From: CALLPQ01 sp964479275 | GTDB taxonomy: Bacteria > Pseudomonadota > Alphaproteobacteria > Caulobacterales > Parvularculaceae | Assembly (NCBI GenBank): GCA_964479275.1 | Contig: CAYZLR010000091.1 | Span: 1-13,873 of the forward strand | Direction: 5' to 3' | Length of the DNA stretch: 13,873 nucleotides | In this document: piece after piece, positions 1 through 6,744 of the stretch | How the letters are laid out: the number at the start of each line of letters is the position of its first letter | Position numbering within the stretch: position 1 is the first letter of the stretch | Made by a program: the position numbers and the translations under genes | The notes under the pieces: generated by a model | Database searches by the model: none | The model's input: only the letters and a program-made list of their open reading frames with translations | What the model was told of the DNA's origin: nothing

Positions 1-36
1 CATCTTCTTCACTGATAGTTGGATTGAATATCTATA

Positions 37-534
37 TTAATGCACCAATGCCAAAATTTCTGTACTTGGAAATGCCTGAATGCCCCCTATGGCAATCGCA
101 ACGCCGTAGGGTATTCCCTTTTTCGTCTGGTAGAGTTCCATTAACCAGGAAACGCGCGCATAAAAGGGTAACATCGGAAAGCCACGAAAGGTTAGTAACA
201 AAAGGCTAAGTCCGCCGCCAGCTAACGCCGTTACTATCAGATATTCCAAAACTGCTTCTTGACCAACCCATATAGAGGCACTCGCCAAAAGCTTCGCATC
301 GCCGCCGCCAATAATCTTAAATGCAAAAAAAATAAATCCGATAACCAGCAAAACAGCTCCTATAAGATAGCCCTCCCATAAAAGCTGTAAGTTGCCCCCT
401 GATAACAATAAACAAAATGGAAATGACAAGCACAAGACGAGTGAGATCCAATTTGGAATTTTAAACTCGTATATGTCATTAGCTGCCGCAATGATTAAGG
501 CAGCGGGAAAAACCGCGAGGAAAATATAACTCAT
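37..534 (-). CDS. cpaA: Prepilin peptidase CpaA/TadV type (family A24)
   Basis: This 165-residue integral membrane aspartyl protease is expected to cut the leader from Flp pilin at the inner membrane. The short A24 layout is visible: an Asp in the sequence NDIYEFKIPNW (D20) after the first membrane segment, and the GxGD-type motif GGGDAKLL with D79, the two expected catalytic Asps. It has about four hydrophobic segments and lacks the N-terminal methylase domain of PilD, as is usual for CpaA. The ATG at 534 has a GGAG at 541-544 with 6-nt spacing, which fixes the start. It lies about 140 nt downstream of the Flp pilin gene on the same strand, with a terminator between them, so it probably depends on read-through or on a weak promoter of its own. 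The rest of the Tad locus (cpaB onward) would lie off the left edge. Confidence 0.92.
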   Translation of the reverse strand: MSYIFLAVFPAALIIAAANDIYEFKIPNWISLVLCLSFPFCLLLSGGNLQLLWEGYLIGAVLLVIGFIFFAFKIIGGGDAKLLASASIWVGQEAVLEYLIVTALAGGGLSLLLLTFRGFPMLPFYARVSWLMELYQTKKGIPYGVAIAIGGIQAFPSTEILALVH

Positions 535-595
535 AAACGACTCCAGATATTTTCCTAAGCATAACCCGTATCAATTTAACACAAGGTTATTAGAT

Positions 596-626
596 AAAAA
601 AAAGGGAGGCATAAGCCTCCCTTTTT
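596..626 (-). terminator. Strong intrinsic terminator after flp pilin gene
   Basis: The inverted repeat GGGAGGC (604-610) and GCCTCCC (615-621) has a 4-nt loop. On the minus strand it is followed by eight Ts (596-603). On the plus strand it is followed by five Ts, so it could act both ways. It sits 48 nt past the pilin stop codon and upstream of cpaA, a layout that would let abundant pilin mRNA end here while a fraction reads through. Confidence 0.85.
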
Positions 627-673
627 AAAATGGATTTGTAGAATATTTCTTCAATCCACTTTTGAAAAACAAA

Positions 674-841
674 TTAAGGAGCAGTTGCGCCTTCAATTTT
701 GCCAAATGTAGAATTAAGGTTTGTACCTACATTCATAACAGCTGTAATAATAGCAACTGAAATTAGAGCGGCAATCAGGCCATACTCAATAGCCGTTGCA
801 CCGTCTTCATCAGCAATAAAGCTCTTCAATAGTTTAGTCAT
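674..841 (-). CDS. flp: Flp family type IVb pilin (Tad pilus major subunit)
   Basis: This 55-residue structural subunit of the Tad/Flp pilus is made as a prepilin and cut by CpaA. The translation starts MTKLLKSFIADEDGATAIEY and runs on into GLIAALISVAI, the Flp signature. Cleavage is expected after the Gly of EDG, giving a mature protein starting ATAIEY with the Glu at +5 and the adjacent Tyr. A hydrophobic helix follows, then a short polar tail ending in P55. The start at 841 is supported by GGAG at 848-851 with 6-nt spacing. It lies 126 nt downstream of the Crp-type regulator on the same strand and just upstream of cpaA, as in other alphaproteobacterial Tad loci. Function as pilin is well supported by the motif; the role of the pilus is not visible here. 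Confidence 0.95.
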   Translation of the reverse strand: MTKLLKSFIADEDGATAIEYGLIAALISVAIITAVMNVGTNLNSTFGKIEGATAP

Positions 842-967
842 GTATAACTCCTACTTACTCGTGACTTATGGCTCTGTTTTGAACCGTATTGATCTTCACA
901 AAAATTTGTAAATATAATCTGAAAAAAACTGGTTAACGGAAAATATTTTTAATTTAAATCTCTTTTT

Positions 968-1717
968 CTACTTTGATAATTGTTCTAATTTTCCCATATC
1001 GTCGATAATCATTCCGGGATAATTTCTGCGTGCAATCTTTTCCTGTATTAGAATAGCAATGGCATTTCCAGCAACGCTTTCATCAACGCCAGCACGCTCA
1101 GCGAGTTCACGATGCTTAGGCAAGTTGGGAATAAGCCATTCGCCAGTTATTTCGTCGCGTTCAACATATGAGAGAATTAATTCATATATTCCAACTTCAG
1201 GTGACGTTGTAAATTCAAAACTTCTAAAACGCGAGCGCGTAAACTCGGAAGATAAATAATACAATAAATTCTTGGATAGCGATGGGCGGTTTTGCAATAC
1301 ATCACAAAATGCGTATTTATCAAGCACCCATAGTTGACTATCCGTATCAGCATTAAGTGTGATACTGCCAACAAAATCCTGATCTTGGCTAGCTAGTATA
1401 ATGTCTAGGCCAAAAGATCCTCCTGCTGTTATCGTCTCCATGAACATCGCACCAGTGGCTGGGTTGATAATAGTAATTTTAACTTGTCCACTTGCAACGA
1501 TAAAAAAACTGTCTCCCTCATACTGCCCATGAGAAATAATAGTCTCCCCAGCATTGTAATCACGAAAATCAGCTGTCTCTTTAATCGCCTCTAATATTGT
1601 ATCAGGGATATTTTGAAAAGGCTCAAATCGTTCAAGCGAAAGCACCTCGTTCTCACACGAATTGATATTATCTATTTCTAACTTTTTATTGCTACGTCTT
1701 TTATATACTGCACGCAT
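968..1717 (-). CDS. Crp/Fnr family transcriptional regulator
   Basis: This 249-residue protein has an N-terminal cyclic-nucleotide-binding fold (about 30-150, with the beta-barrel stretch AGETIISHGQYEGDSFFIV) and a C-terminal winged helix-turn-helix (about 195-235, including HRELAERAGVDESVAGNAI). The region matching the phosphate-binding cassette of CRP (around FGLDIILA, residues 102-109) lacks the usual Glu and Arg that bind cAMP, and there is no FNR-like Cys cluster (only C21 and C138). A different ligand, or none, is therefore likely. The ATG at 1717 has AGGAG 6 nt upstream. The gene is divergent from the CpaC-like gene and directly upstream of flp and cpaA, so regulation of pilus genes is a reasonable inference, not shown by sequence. 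Confidence 0.88.
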   Translation of the reverse strand: MRAVYKRRSNKKLEIDNINSCENEVLSLERFEPFQNIPDTILEAIKETADFRDYNAGETIISHGQYEGDSFFIVASGQVKITIINPATGAMFMETITAGGSFGLDIILASQDQDFVGSITLNADTDSQLWVLDKYAFCDVLQNRPSLSKNLLYYLSSEFTRSRFRSFEFTTSPEVGIYELILSYVERDEITGEWLIPNLPKHRELAERAGVDESVAGNAIAILIQEKIARRNYPGMIIDDMGKLEQLSK

Positions 1718-1958
1718 AGTCGGCTCCTATCACTCCCCATCAGATAGCGCCAATTGGGGGAAATTAATTTCTTAACCTCAAATATCATCTCCAAAAGATT
1801 TTAAAATGGTGTAAAAATTCCTACGATTTAAGAGTTTTTAATTTTCTATAACCGATTATTTCAATCGACGATTTATTAAATTATAAATTGGCTGTTAAAC
1901 CTTCCTTGACGAATATGTATTATCGATAAGCATGAGTATTCAGTCAGGAAGGATCATC
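1718..1958. promoter_or_regulatory. Divergent intergenic region between regulator and CpaC-like gene
   Basis: This AT-rich region of about 240 nt must hold promoters for both directions, though I see no convincing -35/-10 pair. Three copies of CGATT-type sequence are present: CGATTTA at 1824 and at 1869, and an inverted pair CGATT (1853-1857) / AATCG (1863-1867) with a 5-nt spacer. An 8-bp palindrome TATCGATA is at 1921-1928. These are candidate operator sites for the adjacent Crp-type regulator. The ribosome binding site AGGAAGGA for the plus-strand gene is at 1946-1953. Confidence 0.4.
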
Positions 1959-2405
1959 ATGCGTTCTTGTTTTTTGGGGGGTATATTAACCCTTGCGGTT
2001 GCAATGCCTGCAACAGCTGAGCAAATTTGGGTTACAATGGACCAGGTTCGCTCTCATGCGATATCTAAATCTGCCGATAGTATTATTGTGGGAAACCCTG
2101 GTATTGCAGATGTTTCCGTTCAGGGAAAAGATCGTTTTTTATTATTTGGAAAAGCGCCGGGCTTAACAAACATCATTATTTTGGATGAAGAAGGCGAAAC
2201 AATCGACAACCTTCAAGTCCGCGTTAATCCGCCTAGTAATAATATGCTAGTTTATCATGGTGGATCGAATCGCACCACCTACAATTGTACAACACATTGC
2301 GAAGCCACATTAACAGTCGGCGATGACTCAGATGAATTTGGAATCATTAATAGACAAATTCAAGAGAAACTTGGTCAAGCTGCGAATGGTGCTACGGATG
2401 GTTAA
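1959..2405 (+). CDS. Secreted CpaC/RcpA N-terminal domain protein, without secretin domain
   Basis: This small exported protein of 148 residues has a signal peptide (about 1-20, cut after ATA before EQ). A single domain of the pilus-formation N-terminal family (PF13629 type), seen in Tad secretins CpaC/RcpA, spans about 25-92: QIWVTMDQ, then SADSIIVGNPGIADVSV, then LLFGKAPGLTNIIILDEEG. The C-terminal tail holds a Cys pair (C110, C114) that could form a periplasmic disulfide. The secretin pore domain is absent, so this is not full CpaC; it may be an accessory to the pilus outer-membrane channel. An in-frame ATG exists at 1932, but the one at 1959 follows AGGAAGGA at 5-nt spacing and starts a proper signal peptide, so I use 1959. 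It is divergent from the Crp-type regulator and has its own terminator. Confidence 0.82.
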   Translation: MRSCFLGGILTLAVAMPATAEQIWVTMDQVRSHAISKSADSIIVGNPGIADVSVQGKDRFLLFGKAPGLTNIIILDEEGETIDNLQVRVNPPSNNMLVYHGGSNRTTYNCTTHCEATLTVGDDSDEFGIINRQIQEKLGQAANGATDG

Positions 2406-2455
2406 CCAGAAAATTTTTTGGTAATATGTCATTCAATGTGACACAGAATATATTT

Positions 2456-2490
2456 AAGCCCGCCTATTATATAATAAGCGGGCTTTTTTA
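2456..2490 (+). terminator. Intrinsic terminator after CpaC-like gene
   Basis: The arms AAGCCCGC (2456-2463) and GCGGGCTT (2478-2485) enclose a self-complementary TATTATATAATA stretch and are followed by a run of Ts (2484-2489). The hairpin is oriented for the plus strand. It touches the stop codon of the convergent ANL gene; in that direction the downstream sequence is only weakly T-rich, so it may slow but less clearly end the pab operon transcript. Confidence 0.85.
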
Positions 2491-3702
2491 TGCCTGATAA
2501 AAATTGAGAATGTGAGGACGCTCATTGATCGCAAGTTTATTTCGACACCATTGATCGAGGTTCTGTGCAAGACGTCGATCAGGTTTATGTTTTCCTTTTA
2601 AATAAATGTCTGCAATTAAACGATTTGTACCAAATCCTGTATTGATCATACGAACGCTACACTTTTCCACATTTGGATACTCTGTAATGATAGTCGCAAT
2701 TTTTTCGGGAAAAACATTGACCGCTCCAATTTGCACGGCACCATCTCTTCGCCCACTCAACTGAAAATTCCGGGAATTTTTCCAGGCAAAAAAATCCATA
2801 GGTATGATCGAATCTTTTTTTCCATCCGGGTAATGACGGATCAAATTATCTCCACTACGCGTCCAATGATCAAACAAAACAAAATCATCATTCGGCGTAT
2901 CACGCCAAGCGACTAGTCCTGTTTGCGTTGATCCATATAACTCTCTGAGCACACCAAACCCGTTACGCCGCAATTTGGTTGCAAGATCCATCGTCATCAT
3001 TTCACCAAAACTCACAGCCATAATATTGTCAGGTGCTTTGATATCCTCGCGCATTAAATATGCCCATAAAGACGGCGTCGCTATCATCACATCTCCAAAT
3101 GTTAGCTGACTCGAAACTTCCTCAAGAAGCATATGACGCGCATCCAGCACTTCAATTTTTTGCAACGCCGGCATCAACACCGTCACGATAAAGCCAAGGA
3201 CACTATGGGGGGAAATTAATGTCACCAGTCGCCGTCTGCCTTGTAACAGGCTTGCCGCTGCAGCGGCTTCCTGAAACAAACGATCTGCACGGTGACCACA
3301 TAGACTATGCGCATTATATGTTTCAGGAGAAGAATAATCGAGTGTCTCCTCGACAATTTTTTCACCATCAAACCCTATGGTAGAGCCTGCCGGGCGAAAA
3401 TTCAAAACCTCCATTTTGCGGTCAATTGCCTCTAACAGTAAGTCTGCCCATTGCCCTAAAGTATTCCTGTCCCTCACGAAAGTAGAGGAAGGAACATTAA
3501 AAAATTCGGCTACAAGGTTTTGATAAATTATTAGTTGCTCGGTATCGACACTCAAACTCTCCTCACTGAGGACTAGATCATTATCCCAGACAATATTTCC
3601 AAGTGAAGCCCTTTTTCTCGCCACGAGGGTGCGCGAAAAATCAAGGATCAATCCTTCAATAATCGCGGTTATAGCTTGGCGCTTGATCTGAAATGCTTTC
3701 AT
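2488..3702 (-). CDS. ANL superfamily AMP-dependent synthetase/ligase-like protein (short, degenerate motifs)
   Basis: This 404-residue protein has the ANL adenylating fold but an unusual set of core motifs. Family features seen: FRPAGST at 102-108 in place of the phosphate-loop (S/T)SGSTGxPK, YGSTQTG at 256-262 (usual YGSTE, here Gln in place of the Mg-binding Glu), and LSGRRDGAVQIGAVNVFP at about 315-332 (the GRxD hinge and following G..V.P). The protein ends at RPHILNFYQA, just before where the catalytic Lys motif (PRTxxGK) normally lies. The sequence after the stop codon runs into a terminator, so this is a natural end, not an obvious frameshift. Its place as the last gene after pabB, pabA and the pabC-like gene (12-nt gap) suggests it acts on 4-aminobenzoate or a related aryl acid; that is inference. 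It could also be a non-adenylating relative. Confidence 0.75.
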   Translation of the reverse strand: MKAFQIKRQAITAIIEGLILDFSRTLVARKRASLGNIVWDNDLVLSEESLSVDTEQLIIYQNLVAEFFNVPSSTFVRDRNTLGQWADLLLEAIDRKMEVLNFRPAGSTIGFDGEKIVEETLDYSSPETYNAHSLCGHRADRLFQEAAAAASLLQGRRRLVTLISPHSVLGFIVTVLMPALQKIEVLDARHMLLEEVSSQLTFGDVMIATPSLWAYLMREDIKAPDNIMAVSFGEMMTMDLATKLRRNGFGVLRELYGSTQTGLVAWRDTPNDDFVLFDHWTRSGDNLIRHYPDGKKDSIIPMDFFAWKNSRNFQLSGRRDGAVQIGAVNVFPEKIATIITEYPNVEKCSVRMINTGFGTNRLIADIYLKGKHKPDRRLAQNLDQWCRNKLAINERPHILNFYQA

Positions 3703-3714
3703 TATAAAAATCCA

Positions 3715-4581
3715 CTAGTTATGATTCTTTGCGAACGCGTTTTGAAACCGCTCAATATCCTCATCGACATAATGCCAGTAGATATTTTTTATCTGATCAA
3801 AAATTTCTCGTGCTTTCGGCGATACTAACTTTGCTTCTGCAATCGGCCCCATCAAACTGTTAGAAAAAAATAACTCACCTTGAGCTAAGCGATCAAGTTT
3901 GATGCGTTCTTCGAAAATCTCGAAATTATGGTCACTCGCAATTTCAATCAATTTTGAACGTACAATTCCCGGTAATGCCCCTTCCGCGATCGCTGGCGTT
4001 ATTATCTCCCCACTCTCCAGCACCAAGAAACAATTACTATAAGAACCACAAGCCAAACGACCAAATTCATTCAGCATAATCGCCTCTTCACAATCCTTTT
4101 CAGCAGCTTCATTTCTTGCCATGATATTATCAAGATAGTTCAGGGTTTTATAGCCTGATGAAAGCGACTGTGATGACCGGGAGTACGATGCGATCATGCT
4201 TTTGAGTTTTGTAGCAGGATGCAAATATGGTGAGATGGTGATCATAGATGTTGGCGAATAATCTCGTGCAGGAAACAAAAGACCTCGATCACCCGCCCCC
4301 CTACTCACGGTTATTCTCAAGGCGCAATCATCATTGCTTAAATTGTTTCGTATCTTGAGTTGTTGAAAAATTTCAACGGCTTTTGGTAGATCCAGGCGAT
4401 GAGGAATATGCAAACTTTCGCATGCATGATTGAGACGGTCTAAGTGTTCTTTAAAAAAAATAGGCGTATTTTTTTTGATCAACACTGTATCAAAAACGCC
4501 ATCACCCAATAAAAATCCACGATCCCTATGATGTAGCGAAACAACTTGATTGCAATAATCGCCATTTAAATAATAGATCAT
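3715..4581 (-). CDS. pabC: Class IV PLP enzyme, probable 4-amino-4-deoxychorismate lyase
   Basis: This 288-residue protein of the branched-chain aminotransferase / ADC lyase fold likely splits 4-amino-4-deoxychorismate into 4-aminobenzoate and pyruvate. Seen: the N-terminal RDRGFLLGDGVFDT (19-32), the PLP lysine K145 in SGYKTLNYLDNIMARNEA, the substrate loop GALPGIVRSKLIE, and FFSNSLMGPIAEA near the end, close to the NALMPV stretch of known PabC. Oddity: the block that normally reads GxxxEGxxxNxF is GRLACGSYSNCF, so the Glu that pairs with the PLP ring nitrogen is Cys178. A D-amino acid or branched-chain transaminase is possible, but overlap with pabA (ATGA at 4578-4581) favours ADC lyase. 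Translation is likely coupled to pabA. Confidence 0.8.
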   Translation of the reverse strand: MIYYLNGDYCNQVVSLHHRDRGFLLGDGVFDTVLIKKNTPIFFKEHLDRLNHACESLHIPHRLDLPKAVEIFQQLKIRNNLSNDDCALRITVSRGAGDRGLLFPARDYSPTSMITISPYLHPATKLKSMIASYSRSSQSLSSGYKTLNYLDNIMARNEAAEKDCEEAIMLNEFGRLACGSYSNCFLVLESGEIITPAIAEGALPGIVRSKLIEIASDHNFEIFEERIKLDRLAQGELFFSNSLMGPIAEAKLVSPKAREIFDQIKNIYWHYVDEDIERFQNAFAKNHN

Positions 4582-5171
4582 ATGGTTTGTCTCACGTGGC
4601 AGATATCAATAAAATTCTTAACAATAATTTGCCCCTCTGGGGTTAAAACAGATTCTGGATGAAATTGTACCCCAAACCATGCCGCATGTTTATGGCGAAC
4701 AGCCATTATTTCCCCTTCCAAACTCTTTGCACAAACATCTAGCTCTTGCCTCGTATCGCTCACTCTAGGAATTTTTGATATTAGAGAATGATATCTCCCG
4801 ACCTTCAATGGACTTTTCAACCCTTTAAAAAGCCCTTGCTGATCATGATCGATAGTGCTCGCCTCGCCATGTAAAGGAACATCCGCGCGCACTGTTATAC
4901 CGCCAAAGTGCTCAACTAAACATTGATGACCAAGACAAACCCCGAGCACTGGCACTTGCCGTGGCCAAGCCTCAAGAAGGGCCATACAAACCCCGGCATC
5001 TCCAGGGGTTTTTGGCCCAGGAGAAATGATCAAACCACTGGGATTTAATTTAAGGCATGCGGACACCGAGATTTTATCATTACGAACAACTTTTGTCTCC
5101 ATCCCAGCTAAATTGACATAACGGGCCAAATTAAAAACAAAACTATCGTAATTATCGATGATCAATATCAT
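4578..5171 (-). CDS. pabA: Aminodeoxychorismate synthase glutaminase subunit
   Basis: This 197-residue class I glutamine amidotransferase supplies ammonia to PabB for 4-amino-4-deoxychorismate synthesis in the cytoplasm. Seen: the N-terminal IIDNYDSFVFNLARY, the oxyanion stretch SPGPKTPGDAG, the nucleophile C79 in GVCLGHQ, and the H171/E173 pair in FHPESVLTPEG. The length is typical. TrpG has the same fold; the assignment to PabA rests on the partner gene, whose active-site motif is that of PabB. The ATG at 5171 overlaps the pabB stop codon (ATGA), and the gene's own stop overlaps the next start in the same way, so all three are probably translationally coupled. Confidence 0.92.
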   Translation of the reverse strand: MILIIDNYDSFVFNLARYVNLAGMETKVVRNDKISVSACLKLNPSGLIISPGPKTPGDAGVCMALLEAWPRQVPVLGVCLGHQCLVEHFGGITVRADVPLHGEASTIDHDQQGLFKGLKSPLKVGRYHSLISKIPRVSDTRQELDVCAKSLEGEIMAVRHKHAAWFGVQFHPESVLTPEGQIIVKNFIDICHVRQTI

Positions 5172-6619
5172 AGATCGTTTTCCGATGTGATTTTTAGCAT
5201 TCTCATCAAAGCAGTAGCCTTTAAATTGGTTTCATCATATTCAGATTGCGGATCTGATCGTAATGTTATACCGCCCCCCACAGGAATATTTAATATAGAT
5301 CCACCCACCCTATCTGTATGATTATTTCCCCAAGACTGAATTAAAATCCGTATCGCTACAGAAAAATCTGCGTTTCCGCGATCATCGAAATACCCAATAG
5401 CCCCGCAGTAGGGCCCCCGCCCGGTTTCTTCAATATCCGAAATCGCACCCATAGCTTCAATTTTTGGCGCACCCGTAATTGACCCACACGGAAAAAGCGC
5501 ACGCAAGACATCAACGCCGTCATGATCAGGTCGCAAAATTCCAGAAATACGCGACACTAAATGATGAACATGGGTTAAACTCAGCACAGAGCAAAGACTA
5601 TCTTCCCGAATACTGTCCCACTCACATACGCGTGACATATCATTTCGCAAAAGATCCGCGATCATAATATTTTCTGCGCGATCTTTAGGATTATTTTGCA
5701 ACTTAATGACTTGTTGGCGATCTAATTCTTTGTTGCTATGGCGGGCAATTGTCCCTTTAATAGGGGCAGCTTCTAATTTCAATTGTCCATTCATGAGTGG
5801 CTTGATAGAAAAGAATTTTTCTGGGGAATTTGACAGAATGACTCCTTCTGAAAATTGCAAAAGAGCGCCATAGCTGGCATCGCTATGCTGCATGATTTCA
5901 TCAAACATCGCTAAATAATCAGTGACTTGATGATCTTGTGAAAATTCAATTTTGATTCGGCGAGAAAGGTTTGTTTGAAAAAAATCGCCATTCAAAATCG
6001 CTTCTTTTGCTATTTTTACAGCAGTAATATAACGCACGTTTGAGAAGTTAGAAGATAGCGTAAACTTTCGATCTTGTCGTGCAAAAGGACTGGAATGACA
6101 TAATTTCAAATCTGGTTTTTCGAGACAAACTTCATACAATTCATCAACACTACGATCAGTGCGCCCACAAATAAAAGCTTCCTGATTTTGATGATCAAAG
6201 ACAATTGATGCCTCATAGCGCCCCAATTTAATGTCAGGCAACGCATAGGGAGAGACAGGCATTTTCAGGCTCGGCTCAAACAAACTTGCCGCTTCATATC
6301 CAATATAGCCAACAAGCCCACTTATAAAAGGGATAGCCTTTACCCCCTCCTCAGTTTCAAAACAGCAAGCGGTTAAGGGTAAGCAATCTCGTAATATATC
6401 ATCAATAGAGCCAAGCTTGCGCACCCCATCAATTCGACATTGGTTTTGCGAAACTGAAATTTCATGACTCGGGCGCGCAATAATAAAGGACCATCGATTT
6501 TTTACTGCCTGATCACCACTTTGAAAGAGATGGGCATATGGTTCGTCTTTGAATAATTGAAACAAATCACGTGGATTAGACCATGGAATATGTTTTCGCA
6601 CTAGCATTGAATGTGTCAT
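5168..6619 (-). CDS. pabB: Aminodeoxychorismate synthase component I
   Basis: This 483-residue chorismate-binding enzyme converts chorismate plus ammonia (from PabA) to 4-amino-4-deoxychorismate. The diagnostic motif is PIKGT at 286-290: Lys288 at this place marks PabB, whereas anthranilate synthase TrpE has PIAGT. Other family motifs are QTNLSRR (215-221), SNSPEKFF (263-270), the Mg-binding AENIMIADLLRND (315-327), and FPCGSITGAPK (376-386). The N-terminal ~180 residues match the usual TrpE/PabB N-domain. It is the first gene of the operon. The frame can be opened at a TTG at 6622, but the adjacent ATG at 6619 is the more likely start; no strong ribosome binding site is visible for either. 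Length matches full-size PabB, and it carries no fused PabA or PabC domain. Confidence 0.92.
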   Translation of the reverse strand: MTHSMLVRKHIPWSNPRDLFQLFKDEPYAHLFQSGDQAVKNRWSFIIARPSHEISVSQNQCRIDGVRKLGSIDDILRDCLPLTACCFETEEGVKAIPFISGLVGYIGYEAASLFEPSLKMPVSPYALPDIKLGRYEASIVFDHQNQEAFICGRTDRSVDELYEVCLEKPDLKLCHSSPFARQDRKFTLSSNFSNVRYITAVKIAKEAILNGDFFQTNLSRRIKIEFSQDHQVTDYLAMFDEIMQHSDASYGALLQFSEGVILSNSPEKFFSIKPLMNGQLKLEAAPIKGTIARHSNKELDRQQVIKLQNNPKDRAENIMIADLLRNDMSRVCEWDSIREDSLCSVLSLTHVHHLVSRISGILRPDHDGVDVLRALFPCGSITGAPKIEAMGAISDIEETGRGPYCGAIGYFDDRGNADFSVAIRILIQSWGNNHTDRVGGSILNIPVGGGITLRSDPQSEYDETNLKATALMRMLKITSENDL

Positions 6620-6744
6620 CAAGCTGACTTTAAAAAACCAAACAGATTAACTACATAACAAAAGTCAATTAAATAGAATAGAGGGATAGGCCGTGAATTG
6701 GCATTTTCAAAAAATCACTCTAGAAGTCTATTTTGGAGATTATT
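6620..6744. promoter_or_regulatory. Divergent promoter region, pab operon / AI-2E transporter
   Basis: This AT-rich gap of 125 nt separates two divergent starts. For the plus strand, TTGGCA (6698-6703) lies 17 nt before TAGAAG (6721-6726), a plausible but weak sigma-70 type pair that would place the transcript start just before GGAG (6735-6738). For the minus strand, a TTGACT hexamer is present near 6667, without a good partner -10. Confidence 0.35.

Noticed and set aside
1..12. Possible start of cpaB on the minus strand (GTG at 12-10, reading V/M-K-K-M)
   Set aside because: Only four codons are inside the window and there is no clear ribosome binding site; position alone cannot support a gene.
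842..967. Promoter for flp (TTTACA near 907-912 on the minus strand with AATACG downstream)
   Set aside because: The -10 match is poor and other pairs in this AT-rich stretch are equally likely, so no site is called.
6698..6715. TTGGCA-containing stretch as a sigma-54 promoter
   Set aside because: The TGGCA part is present, but the -12 element TTGC at the right distance is missing.
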